A stretch of 64,000 bases of DNA from Neelides folsomi (Eukaryota > Arthropoda > Collembola > Neelipleona > Neelidae), in NCBI GenBank assembly GCA_034687125.1, contig JAQGBZ010000044.1:124001-188000 (forward strand). The letters run 5' to 3'. This document shows positions 53,067 to 64,000 of the stretch, piece after piece. Positions within the stretch are counted from its first letter, which is position 1. The number at the start of each line of letters is the position of its first letter. The position numbers and the translations under genes are program-made. The notes under the pieces are model-generated. The model had not been told where the DNA came from and searched no databases. It was given only the letters and a program-made list of their open reading frames with translations.

Positions 53067-55943
53067 CTCTTTCCATATTGAGTCTTTTCAATTCCCCTCG
53101 AGGGACGGAGTGAAAGTTGAGGTCGTTATGATTCATAATCAACTCAACCCTCCTTGGCCGCTCTCAACAATCACTTTTTGATTTATGCCGTTGGAATCTC
53201 CTTATAAGAAAACCCTCACTCTCTCCCGCCCAAAAACCCCCAAAGAGAAATCATCAACCATTGGGACCCAGTTAACACTTTTAATACAAACATCAAAAGT
53301 CACTTCAATTAATTATCAAATATAAACTGCTAATAAACATTTATATTTCTTCTATTTCTCCTATTAATATTTCTATATTTCTCAACATTTCCCATACACT
53401 TTTTGTACTCTCTGAGTAAATAAATAAAGGAATGCGTCGAAAGAACCGAAATGTGGCCTCAACTTCATTAAACCTATTTTTATATAAGTTGAGCTGTTTA
53501 AATGTTATTCCCATAGTTTTATGCCGAGTCATGATGATCCTCTGGAAGAGTAATTGGACGTGGTCGAGTGACTTCCTATTTCATTATGGTTGACAAACAC
53601 CTCCTTGGTGGAGAGATGAAAAGAACATATATCTAGTAAAGGTATTTATTGTGTGTCAGGAGTCCATGAGACACAGCCTCCCAATTACACTCCTCGTTTT
53701 TAACCTCAAATCTCCTCACATGGACCTCATTTTCTATCTTTAAACTCATTCACATCAGCAAAAAAACATTTTGATCAAAAACCACAACCCACAACGAGAT
53801 TGAAAAATCAACCAAAAAAACCCAACAAAATTCCAACAAAATTCCTCTAAATCTAAAGCCTATAAGTTCCTCCAAAAATGGATGAAAAAAAGGGGCGTAA
53901 AAACGAATTGGACTTTGAGGAACAAAGGTCATTTTTTTGTCTTTAACCATATTGAAGATAATTGGATAGCTAGAGATATACAAAAGTAATATTATAAAAA
54001 TTGTAAATAACTTCCTCATTTTGGAATAAGGTGAGGAAGGTATGAGTATCTTATTTAGATGATTTTTAAATGTTCCTAGGATTAATGTTTTAATGATGGA
54101 TGACTTAATGAGATCTGTCATGATGAAAGTGATGTCGTGGAATGTCCTTAGCCCTGTGAAAAGTGGGATGAGTCACACTACCCTACTCTCCCATTCAGAT
54201 GAAACAAAAGTGAGAAGTCTCAACACTTTACACCAAACAATGTCTTTCAAACATCTCACAAAAAAACAAAACCGAGTCAAACGAACCATTAAAGTAAAAA
54301 GATTTCTCGTACTAAAATAACCTAACCAAAATATAACACTTTTACTATAATTTATTTTTTTAATTACAGTTAATTAATGCAAATAAAAACTTTGAATTTA
54401 CCGATTGCTGAATTCCAATCTTTTGTGCTTTTGGTGAATCCAAACTTCCATGTCCAGGTCCTCTCGTTCCACCTGACACATTTGCCACAGTGTTCCGTCT
54501 ACTTCCACTGCTTAGGACCTGGTTCAGGGCCCATTCGGATTTAGATTTTGAAATTCGGTCTTCTTGGGGTTTGAGCGCGGGAGGGATTCGATCATTCCCT
54601 AATGTAATATGGGGATGATTTTCAAACTCAAAGGTGTGGGGTGTTGGGAGTATCCAAGCTGATTGATTCGTCCCGTAACCTCTCCATCCTTCTCTCATCT
54701 CATGGACAGTCCGTCTTGGTGAATAATGATGATGCGGAAGTCCATAGTGGAAGTTCAAATCGGGGAGTTTGGGCTTTAACATGATTTGACTCTCGGTCTT
54801 TGACCTTGTAAGGGGCGGAGGGGGCAACCTTGACCTTCCTCGATTTCCCTCAATCGACTTGTTCGGACTCTTCTTAAGAACAATGGGACAAGTTTCACCT
54901 GGATTTTCAAACATTTCACTCGATTTACAAATTCCACCGGGCCCTTCGGACTTTCTCAATTCTTGTGGGAATTCTGCAGGGGAAGGGGTCGTTTTCCCAA
55001 TTCCTTCGTTCAACTCAGGATGGGAATTAAAATCCGTAAGAATGTCGTAGAGGAATGTTCTTGGGGGTTTTTCCGGACCCAGCTTTCCGGACTCACCCTC
55101 ACTCACTTCTGCATGGTTGCCGTTGATGGACAATTCCTTTAATCGTTTCGACCCCAATATTTGGAAATTCCTTGGTGGAGGGTAAGGGGCCAATTTGGTG
55201 ATTTCGAACGGTTCCATGAATTTTGAATCCCCATGGGGATTTCTTATCCCTTCATGAAGATGATTAAGAAATGGGGAAACGACATTGACGGCCTTCATTC
55301 CACTTTCCTTCCCTTCTTCACAATTCCGACCCGTTCGATGGTCCCTCGGTTGATCATAAATATTGTCATTGGTTTGGTCCAAACGGCGGTCCATCGGCGG
55401 GTGACTTTCAGGAAGGGGCGGGGTGAGGTCTTTTTGTCTAAATGCATTACTCCGCTTTACTTTCCCATACAATGGGTGGTTGACCCCGTCTTCGTCCAAC
55501 TTCAACCCTTCAATGAACTCTGCAGCATTTGGGGTCCATTGGCCCTCGTAGAAAACTTCCCTTGGATTCCCATAAGGATCCCCACACAACCTCGGGCTTG
55601 GAGTTTCATAAGGATCGTAAACAGCAAAATGTTTGTTTAGCTTTTCTTCCTCCATTCCGTATCCGTTGTTGAGTCGGAGGTCGTTGAGGTTGGGGACTCC
55701 GCGTTCGTAGGATGGGAAAAAATAAGGCAGTTTGGTCAAATCTCCATTTTTCTTGTATGCTTCCTCTCGTTCCAAATTACTCACTTTAGCAGATTTAGAA
55801 CTCCCAATGAATCCAGATCGATTCCCAATTTGATGCATTGAATTCCCATTGACCCCTTCGTAATTATTCCCTGACCTCACTTCCCCACTCAGATCTTCAA
55901 ATTGCTGCCGAAGAGAAGAAACTTTATTCCTCCCACCACTCAT
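48567..55943 (-). CDS. DENND2: DENN-domain Rab GEF, DENND2 type
   Basis: DENND2 proteins are guanine-nucleotide exchange factors, reported for Rab9 and other Rabs. Exons: 54402-55943, 51071-51259, 50598-50804, 50445-50511, 50154-50311, 49731-50071, 49411-49585, 49035-49280, 48832-48955, 48567-48700; all in phase, 1060 residues. Residues 1-577 are disordered, Pro/Ser/Asn-rich. uDENN begins near 617 (SLFQSLLIVGL, FCFPDSLEWPS, SRKYGCCFRILPEG, AYCLISSHRAIGFYRE). cDENN covers about 722-895 (VLKIFGSLLLERKVVLIS, LLYPFSWQHTFVPILP, DAPAPFLIGVL). dDENN follows (IVVDLDENKILSSVGDEG, LPKRIHRKL, ETIGHHG). The order and the GDE-LP element match DENND2A-D. An acceptor abuts the ATG, so a 5' noncoding exon probably exists upstream; a candidate GC-richer segment with donor AAGGTATTT lies near 57.7-58.1 kb. 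Paralogue A-D assignment is not possible. Confidence 0.88.
50876..50990. repeat. Degenerate tandem repeat in DENND2 intron
   Basis: About 40-bp units containing ATAATTACTTTAACTAGG and TAATTACTTTTAGTAAC recur two to three times with decay. They lie between the exons at 50598-50804 and 51071-51259. Confidence 0.7.
51260..54401. other. DENND2 3.1-kb intron
   Basis: AT-rich intron separating the disordered N-terminal exon from the rest. It holds a TA-run palindrome near 53.03-53.07 kb. Open frames present are short and without similarity. Confidence 0.55.
53030..53071. repeat. TA-run hairpin
   Basis: AGAGTTAT, a run of AT dinucleotides and ATAACTCT make a perfect inverted repeat of about 40 bp. 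It is probably an expanded TA microsatellite able to form a cruciform. Confidence 0.8.
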
Positions 55944-58476
55944 CTAAGAAAAACATTTAAGCATTAAAAACTTTATTTTTTAATTTAATTTCAGTAAAAT
56001 GTAAACCATTTAAAATTAAATTTAAATATTTAGCTTAAAATGGTTGAACTTTAAGGAAATAGAAACGGTGTAATTCTACATATCGTATATTTCGTAGTTG
56101 TTTCGAAAGAGTGTTAAAACAGTTTTCCGCATTTCTCTCCACTCCAACAGGTGGTTGATGTGAAAATGGTCAAAAGAAGTGTAGCGAATTTTATTTATTT
56201 ATCTATGTGGGAGTGAATTCCCTCCACGGAACCAAACCCTCCAATTCCAATCTCAACAAAATGATTTATATTGTGTAAAAGTTTCCCATTTCTAATAAAT
56301 AGATTTATTCTAACTCAAACTTGTCTCCTCCGTATAAGAATTTATTCTTTAACAAAGAAGTAAATCCCCTCAAGTGAACAACTCAACGGGTTTTGAACAA
56401 CCCTCAACAATTTACCCTGATTTTCATTCATACAAAAACTAACAATAGGAAAAACTTTTTTCTTCAAATTCCAACCATCCGCATTGAAAAATAATTTAAA
56501 ATTTAGTCAAAATGCATCAAGGATAAATGAAATTAAATATAAAGTATGCGGAAAGTTGATTATTGTTATTTATAGTAATTATAATTACATAATTAAAATT
56601 AAGAGTTTGTAACTGAGAAATGTAGTTGAATTTCACATGAATTTTTATTTAAAAGAAGATAAATGAAATTTCCATTTTTCCTCTCACCCACAATCTTCGA
56701 TCTTCCTCCATTGAAATTGTTGTGGGAGGGGAAAATGTCATTTCCTTCCTCTCCATTCAATTCTTATTCAATTTCCGTTCATTCGCAAAAACTTCATACA
56801 AATCATACAATGCATAATGGGGAAGTTGCAGAGGGATGATGCAAAAGGAAACATTGTCATTTTAATCTCATTTAATTTGATTTTTTATCCCCAATCATTC
56901 TCATCGACTCAATATTTAGATTTGTTAATGACGATTTGTGATGTTTGTTAATGTTGATGACTTCCAAACACACAATCTTCATTTAAATAATAGAATTTAA
57001 TATTGATTAAAATAATAAATGATTTTAATAATTCAACAACTTTTCATTGCCAAATTATGAGATAAAAAAGAGGAGAAAAATGGGAATCGCATTGCGTGAG
57101 TTTCACCTTGAAGGTCGATGCAGAAAAAAAGGATGGAAATAACTTATATACATACTGAATGTATGAACTTGTATTTATTTGATACAAGTTGTATAAATAT
57201 TTATTGCAATTGCTAATCGATTTAAATGGGAGAGTTAAATATATGAATAAATAGAATCAAAGGAATCAAGGTTGTATCGAAAGAAAGGAATTAAAATTAC
57301 AAGTTAGTAGAGCTAATTGTCTAATGAAATTCGAAGAATGTAAAAACAAGTTTGTCTTTGTAAAACTCGTATGAAACTTTAAATTGATCATGGTATATAT
57401 TTGAGCAAAGCTGTAGGTCTAATTGGAATCCACACACTACTCGATTTATTGCTCATTAATTACCCGACTACAAGAAGAAGAAAAAATTCCAATGTCGACA
57501 TCCCAATTGATGTCTCGTTCAAATTACATTCGAGATTCATTAAATGGGTGAAATGGATTAAGGACAAAATTAAAACCCTACATTAAAAACAAGTCCAAAT
57601 CGACGATTTTGTAATGAACAAATTCTTTTCTTTTTTCTTAATATTATTATTATTATTATTAATATATTAATATTATTAAATTCTTTTAATGAAAATAATA
57701 AATACCTTGGAATTGAAAGATTTGAGACGGAGTGTGAAGAATGAAACTGGGGATTTTCATCCTGGGGATTTAACTCTATTAAATTGGGTGGGTGACGGGG
57801 ATGGAGTTTCTTGTGGCCATGGATAGGGATGGGAAGAGACTGATCACTAATCCACTTGTTAATTGTAATTAAAAGAGGTGGAGATGGTGATTGCGGGAGG
57901 GTGGGAGCAGGACTGTGTCGTTTATATCCTCCGTGCGTGATGTGTGTGAATGAGGGCGATGTTTGGAGTGTGGTGGTTTCTTGGTGTTGGCCTTCTCTCT
58001 TTTCCTCATTCCTCCCCAACTCTCTCCGAGGACTCCTGAGGAATATTCTCAATTACTCTGCGATTTACAACGATGGGGGATGATTGAATGAAGGTACATG
58101 GTACATTTGTGGAACTACATTTGTGGAACTACCTGTAGAGCCGCCACTGGCAACACACAAACGAATTCTTTACATGATCCCGCACACAACTCCCAGATGG
58201 CAGGAATGGGAGGGAGAGAACGCTCTTATGGAGAATTAATTATAAAGTCCTTGTAATATTAATTTAATTGGAAATATAAGAGACAAAATTAAAGAGTAAT
58301 TAGAATTGTAGAATTTAAATATTGGACAGAACAGTTCTCAATTATTAATTATATTCAGAGAACTGAAAAATTGTAGGAAGATAGTGAGTTAAATTATATC
58401 AGAAGTGAATTAAGGCTAAAATTTACGATTGTCAAGGTAGGGAGAATTTAAGCCAGGTTAATTACTGTGGGGGGAA
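55944..58476. other. DENND2/MED7 divergent upstream region
   Basis: AT-rich, with GC-richer sequence at about 57.72-58.22 kb. A minus-strand open frame there (about 57.7-58.05 kb) ends at a good donor, but in that frame it would run into a stop where it meets the first DENND2 coding exon. It is better read as a 5' untranslated exon than as coding. The MED7 promoter should also lie here. Confidence 0.45.
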
Positions 58477-59248
58477 ATGTCCTTTTCAGAGTCCCAGCAA
58501 GTGAGTTCGTTGCCCCTCCCCCCATCGACATATGTTGGCCTTTACAGCGATGACAATATTAAAAGAGGTCGCGCTCCGAAACCGCCGCCTCCGCCTGGGA
58601 CTCATGAAAGTTATCAAATGTTTGGAGCGACGTTTCACGCCGACGATGCAATTATTCGACCCCTGGAAGGACAAGTAATAACTTAAATATCATTTGTATA
58701 CCTATTATTATTATAATATATAATAAATGGATGTTTGCTGAAGAGGAATTTGGTTTTAATCCACGTTTTTTATTATTATTAATTTTTAGGGCATTCGAAG
58801 ACTTTATCCTCAAAATTTCGATCATCGACGTGAACTGAAAAAGATGAACCATTCTGTCCTTGTTAATTTCCTTGATCTCCTAGAAATCATGATACAATGT
58901 CCGGAATCCTCGAAGCGGCAAGAGAAAATTGACGATTTGAGTCTTCTCTTCATTCACATACATCATTTAATAAATGAGTTCCGGCCCCATCAAGCTCGTG
59001 AAACCTTGCGTGTGATGATGGAAGTACAAAAAAGACAAACGTTGGATACTTGTGAGAGATTTCAAAAACATCTGGAAAAAGGTGTGGACATTTTACGTCT
59101 AGCTCTTTCCAATCTTCCCGACCAACACGGCGATAGTAAATTATTAGCGAGAACAGAAGCCTTTTTTAGATCTAAACCAACCCAAAGGCATAAAGGGACT
59201 GTTTCCACACACGATCAAATGATGTGTGAAATCGCTGATAGTCTTTGA
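58477..59248 (+). CDS. MED7: Mediator complex subunit 7
   Basis: Subunit of the Mediator middle module, forming an extended helical heterodimer with MED21 that bridges activators and RNA polymerase II. Exons 58477-58674 and 58790-59248 join in phase and encode 218 residues, matching the family length. The N-terminus has the conserved Pro-rich peptide that binds within the middle module ([37 protein letters not shown]). The second exon begins GIRRLYP, followed by the helical region ([56 protein letters not shown]). AATAAA at 59631-59636 is a plausible polyadenylation signal. Transcribed divergently from DENND2 and in tandem with API5. Confidence 0.97.
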
Positions 59249-60195
59249 GTCATTAGTTTGTATTTTTTCTTGTGATAATATTATTTTAATATAAGTTCAT
59301 CATTTAACTCAATTCTGAGTTGTTAATTTAAATGTTTATGACTAATGGTCATAACTTTCGTGTTGTAAATAATTTAATGTTCTGTTAAATGTCTAACGAT
59401 TAAAATAATTATAGTTATAGTTAAATAGTTATATCGCTTTTTTTAGGTTATTCTTACAATTGTACAAATGTTATAAACCAAGTAAAACAACCATTGATGA
59501 TATTCACAATTAGATTACTAATTAAGGTATTAAATCGTTTTTGTCAATTAGCTATTTTACATCACATTTTACATCAAAGATTGTAAATGAATATATTAAC
59601 CAAACACATTTTATATGATATGTAATTTTAAATAAAACTCTTTATGTAAAATCTTTACTCACATCACCATTATAATTAAATCCTTAAATTGCGTAATTAA
59701 TAAATGATAATTTATTAATGAATTAATCGTAAAAACCGTTTTCCTCCTCTCATTTAATTTGTTCGTTCGTTGTTGGTGGGTTACCGGGTTTAGGAAAGTT
59801 GGGGTGAAATGATCAAATAAGAAGCAATGTCCTATATGCTGTTTTTTCCATATCTCTTCCTTCTTCATGTCTGCGTTGATTTTAGCAAAGCGGCAGAAGC
59901 GGCTTCACACACCTTCCTCTTTTTCCCCCATTAAAATTTTAATTAATTAAATCCAACCAGGTAATTGACTTAATTCCAATAGACCCCTTCCCCATACACC
60001 TCAATAAGATTCAGAATTCATTCCCAGGTAGCTCACAGGGTTTAAATCTACAAAGACAATTCTCACTATTATTGATCTATCTTAAAAGCATATGCAGCCT
60101 ATGTTAAATTTACAAATCAAAAAGCGAGGGAAGTTTTCGTTTTCCTCCATTAAATAATTTAATGTTTATAGAAAATTATCAAGTATATTATCAAG
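59249..60195. other. MED7 3' UTR and API5 upstream region
   Basis: AT-rich; AATAAA at 59631-59636 probably ends MED7. A GC-richer stretch at about 59.74-60.05 kb, just upstream of API5, is a candidate promoter. No other gene is seen. Confidence 0.5.
59631..59636 (+). terminator. MED7 polyadenylation hexamer
   Basis: Canonical AATAAA about 380 nt after the MED7 stop codon; assignment is by position. Confidence 0.45.
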
Positions 60196-62748
60196 ATGGG
60201 AAAACCAGAAGAGACTGTTCCAGTTCCTGAAGAGAAATCATTAACTGGGATTGAGCGAATGTACTCCATTTATGAAAAACTCAACAGCTCACCGGACAAA
60301 TCAGGGGTAATAATAAAAATTGTTAATTAAAAGATTGAAATTCACTATGAAATTATAATCATTCATTACATGAATTTGTTTTTGCAGTTGAACGAAGAAT
60401 ACCGATCACTTTTGTCAGCAGTTAAAGGAGACGAAAAAGAAAAACGTCTCGCTTCCCAATTCATAACTCGCTTCATTGATGCTTTTCCAACTCTTCACGA
60501 TGAAGCCATCGAAGCTTTGCTCGATCTCTGTGAAGACGACGACATATCGGTAATTAATTTAATTAGGAAATCTTAAATTCCTAAATCACGTCTTTTAATC
60601 TTGTCCAGATAAGAAAACAAGTTGTGAAGGATCTTATCACTGTTTGCAAAAAAGTGAACCAATTTGTTCCCAAAATTGCTGATGTTTTTGGCCAGCTGAT
60701 GCAAACTCAAGATTCTGTTGAACTTTCATCCGTTCAATCAAGTCTTTTCAGTCTCTTTCACATTGACGCCAGAGGTATTTGATTCTTTTTAATTCAATAT
60801 TACTAACACTATTAATTATAGTATAGTTAATAAGCTTAATAGTTAATATAGTTAATTTTTAATTATTCTGATTGATATAACAATTTTAAGAACTTATTTT
60901 AGAATTATTGTACCATTTTTTTCATTTTCCAGGCGCTCTTTTAGGACTGTTTGTTCAAATTGATAAAGGTGAGGATCAGATCAAAGAGAGATGTCTCAAG
61001 TTTTTTAATCTCAAACTTAAAGACCTTGGACCAGAAATCTTAACTCCTACATATGAAAAATTAATTTTGCGAGAGATTAAGAAAGTGGTAGCAGTAAGGC
61101 ATTATCAATTAGTTTTCTTATAACAATATTAGGTTTGTTCTCAAATCTCAACTGTTTCTTATTTAGAATGAGGAGAGACCGGATTTAAAAACGGCATTAG
61201 CTCTTATGGGGAATTTGAAAATTGCCAAGACATTAGCTGGACAGCAAGCCATTGTTGACATCATTACGGAGCAGATTGAAGCCCAGACTCAATTTGATGG
61301 TTCGAATGTAAAGCAAATTCGGCGTATTCACACCTTGGCCAAAAAGTCATTGCCTTACTTCTCGGTAAGTTATTAAATAAAACACTATTACATAATAAGA
61401 ACATTATTTAATCAATATACTTATCTATCATAGATATTTATTCATAGATAATTAAATATTGAATATTAATTAATGTGAAATTTTATTAATTAAGTCACAA
61501 ATAAGTTCGACTTCGTTGAGCGTTTATTTCTGTCTCAATGTTTTGCCCAAAATTGATGACATTCTTCTCATTGACAACGGCGGGGAAAATTTTTATTTGG
61601 AAATGCTTCGAATGGTTGCTGAAGTGACATTGAATGCACAGTCGTTTGACCCAGAAGTTGCCAGACAATGTTTAGAAGTCGTTCACGCTCGTCTTCTTGT
61701 AAGTTAACATTTGTTTTAAATATCATTTGACATGAAGATTAAATTTAATTTAAACTTCACATCAAATTTTAATTTCAATATGACGAATTTAAAGAAATGT
61801 GTAATTGAATACTAATTATAATAGAAATTGATGCCGTTGCCACCGGAAGAGGAAGACCCAGATGCGAAATTTGAGTTCAGCCCTGTTGAATGTCTCCTTT
61901 TTGTTTATTATAAAATCGGAAAGGAGCAGTCTGATTTCATCACAGAGGATTGTGAGAGAATGAAAGACTTCCGCCAACGTCTTCAGTATTTCTCTCGAGC
62001 TACAAAATCCTACATGAACAAGGTCGGAGAGGATTTGAAGTCAAAGAGCAAAGTTGAATACAAAGGAGAGGATAATCGTCTGAAGGTCACCAATCATTCC
62101 ACAATTACATTTTTACATTATATTTAATCTATGTAAAGTCAATTCATTTAGAGCTTATTTAGAAAATGTTTTATGTAGGAGAAACCATTGGAGGTTGAAG
62201 GGATTAAATTGATTTTTAATGGTCCATTTAATTATAATTTAATTCCAATTAACAGATTACTGCACTTCGAATGACAGCCAACATCAATCAGATTGTCCGA
62301 GATTTGTTCCGAACTCCTCCAATCTTCAAGAGCAATGTTGGATTTTCATGGAGGCCATTGAAGGAGAAAAAGCCGGTCACAGCAGGCGGTTCAATTGACA
62401 AAGGTCAAAAGAGACGAGCTGATAGCAACGGAGAACCTTCAAATTCAAAAGGTCCAAGAACAGTTGGATCTGAAAGAGTTCTTTACCAACCACCAAGTGG
62501 AAAGTTTTCAAGCCGAGCAGGAAATTTCTGTAAATTTTAATTATAAGTTATTTAATCTTTACTTTATAATAATAATGTTTAAATCAACATTGGAGTTAAT
62601 ATGAAGAATGTAAAATGATAATTATTTCACTATAGCCCCTTCTGCGTCTGGGTTTCGTGGTGGTGGCCGTGGACGAGGACGAGGATCACCAAGGGGAAAT
62701 TTTCGTCCTGTGGGTCAACGTGGAAGCAACTTCCGTCCCCGTTTCTAA
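60196..62748 (+). CDS. API5: Apoptosis inhibitor 5 (API5/AAC-11)
   Basis: Nuclear helical-repeat protein that blocks apoptosis through partners such as Acinus and fragments of FGF2; also linked to mRNA export. Exons: 60196-60306, 60388-60549, 60609-60774, 60933-61093, 61167-61364, 61495-61698, 61825-62085, 62256-62529, 62636-62748, in phase, 549 residues (human about 524). The N-terminal HEAT/ARM-type solenoid is clear (GIERMYSIYEKL, RLASQFITRFIDAFPTLHDE, LFSLFHIDARGALLGLFVQI). The middle contains PLPPEEEDPDAKFEFSPVEC and RLQYFSRATKSYM. A basic stretch (KGQKRRADSNGEP) sits where the nuclear signal is expected, followed by YQPPSGKFSSRAGNF. The tail is Arg/Gly-rich (GFRGGGRGRGRGSPRGNF). The start is preceded by AAG and no competing ATG is in frame. 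Introns are short (59-170 nt). Confidence 0.97.
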
Positions 62749-64000
62749 CTTTTATTAATTTTATTTTTTTGTAAAAATTATGTTGTGTATGTTTTGAATT
62801 AACTTCACGTTGTTTTACATCACCCGTTTACTGAAAGTGTAAGTGGAATTTTTATGTAATTGATCCCAAAACAACTTTGTGAATATTTTCAACGTAAGAT
62901 TGCCAATGAATCCTCATGGCGTAAACGAATAGTTGAGGTTTATTATTATGAAAGAATTATATTTTTCTTGAAACAAGTGTTCTTTTAAATATTATGTTAT
63001 TAAATATTAATACCTTATATAATTATAATTAAAGTAATATTACTTTTAATAAATTGTTGGATTTGATAAATGTTTGAACAACGAAGGTTGGGTTGAAAAT
63101 TTATCTTTTTCTTTGGGTATGTATCGATATTATATGTAACATTTATTCTAATATATCTGTTATGTTATACATATAGTTTGACTTATTTAGTAGTAGTATT
63201 GACTGTATTTATTGTGAATATTCTTTTGATTTTGTAATAAGTACTTATATTATATGAAATCCTAACTTTAATTTTCACGTGGTGAAATATTAATTTTATT
63301 AACATTACTTGGAATGAGATTAACTTTTACCTTCCATTCAATTCCTATTTATTTATTGTAAATATTTCCAAAATCCTCTTTAATTTTCGTAGTCCTCGCT
63401 ATTATAGCTAATTACTAATTGGTAATGGCTCCAATTATCCATAGATTTGTATTCAAATTTACCTTTACTAATCTTAATTTTATTCCTTAGCTTATTATAT
63501 TAAAAGATGTCATTTGAGTGTTCTCTTTTGTAAAAAAAATAATGTTGTAAACTCTTATTGTACATTTACTTAAATTGAGTTTGTACAATCCCAAATAATT
63601 CCCTTTGGGTACTTGAGTGAAATAATGCCTTATATCTATTACATATAGGACACTACTGATAGTTGTACTTATATTCAAGTTGAAATCTAAATATAATTTT
63701 ACTATCAATTCATTTAACTAATTTTTGTAGTTGATTGACCTTTGAGAAATTGTTAATAAAATGCCATGGTTTAAAAGTTTTTTAAATCATATAATATGTC
63801 GAATAATTGACGCATATTTATATTGCTTGATATTAAGATTTTGGCTTATATCTTATTATTTTGCTTAATTTATTAAAAAGTGGAAATTGAGTTTGCGTAA
63901 TCCAGTGGTTTGTAAATTATATTTCTTCGTGTATTTTGTTGTTATTGAAAAGGAGTAAGTTTTTGAAAGGATCGTGGGAAGAAATTGTCGGAGCGTAAAG
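62749..64000. other. API5 3' UTR and flank
   Basis: AT-rich sequence to the window end. AATAAA near 63048 might serve API5. No gene or element recognised. Confidence 0.5.

Noticed and set aside
57570-58052. Minus-strand Pro/His-rich frame as DENND2 N-terminal coding exon
   Set aside because: Its donor phase would create a stop at the junction with the 55943 exon, so at most it is 5' UTR.

Overview
The window is a compact, AT-rich animal nuclear segment with nine spliced protein-coding genes, and I judge it to be arthropod. The LIM-domain-binding protein is nearly residue-for-residue insect Chip through its dimerisation and LCCD core. Slingshot and the ARID5-type N-terminus are also clearly metazoan. 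Introns are GT-AG, often 53-150 nt, and coding exons stand out as GC-richer islands. I cannot place the lineage more finely from sequence alone. There are no bacterial features, rRNAs or CRISPR arrays, and I saw no convincing tRNA. All splice models were built by hand by matching phase and family similarity.

Layout. (1) 0.39-10.0 kb, minus: LDB/Chip, with a distal Pro/Gly/Ser-rich N-terminus and a second, proximal first exon. (2) 10.97-12.86 kb, plus: RMND5 (GID2/CTLH E3 subunit). (3) 14.0-33.6 kb, minus: an ARID5-family gene with 9.0 and 5.7 kb introns, in which I cannot find the ARID DNA-binding domain. (4) 37.6-38.1 kb, minus: a small VCP/p97-interacting protein (SVIP). (5) 38.75-40.4 kb, minus: tyrosylprotein sulfotransferase (TPST). 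(6) 41.4-45.4 kb, plus: Slingshot cofilin phosphatase, head-to-head with TPST. (7) 48.6-55.9 kb, minus: a DENND2-type DENN-domain Rab GEF. (8) 58.5-59.2 kb, plus: Mediator subunit MED7. (9) 60.2-62.7 kb, plus: API5/AAC-11.

The genes do not form one pathway. LDB, ARID5 and MED7 are transcription factors or cofactors. RMND5 and SVIP act in ubiquitin and p97 pathways. TPST is a Golgi enzyme, Slingshot acts on actin, DENND2 acts in Rab trafficking and API5 in survival and nuclear functions. Their adjacency looks like ordinary gene order.

Repeats are modest: two very short TA-flanked mariner-like miniature elements inside ARID5 introns, one ~750 bp non-autonomous DNA transposon with GCATAT-rich ends between ARID5 and SVIP, and several AT-rich tandem arrays. 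The points most worth checking are the missing ARID domain, the two LDB N-termini with a 53-nt mini-intron that switches frame, the very small exons, and a well-formed short minus-strand frame in the TPST/Slingshot divergent promoter. I found no clear evidence of a wholly new biological system.
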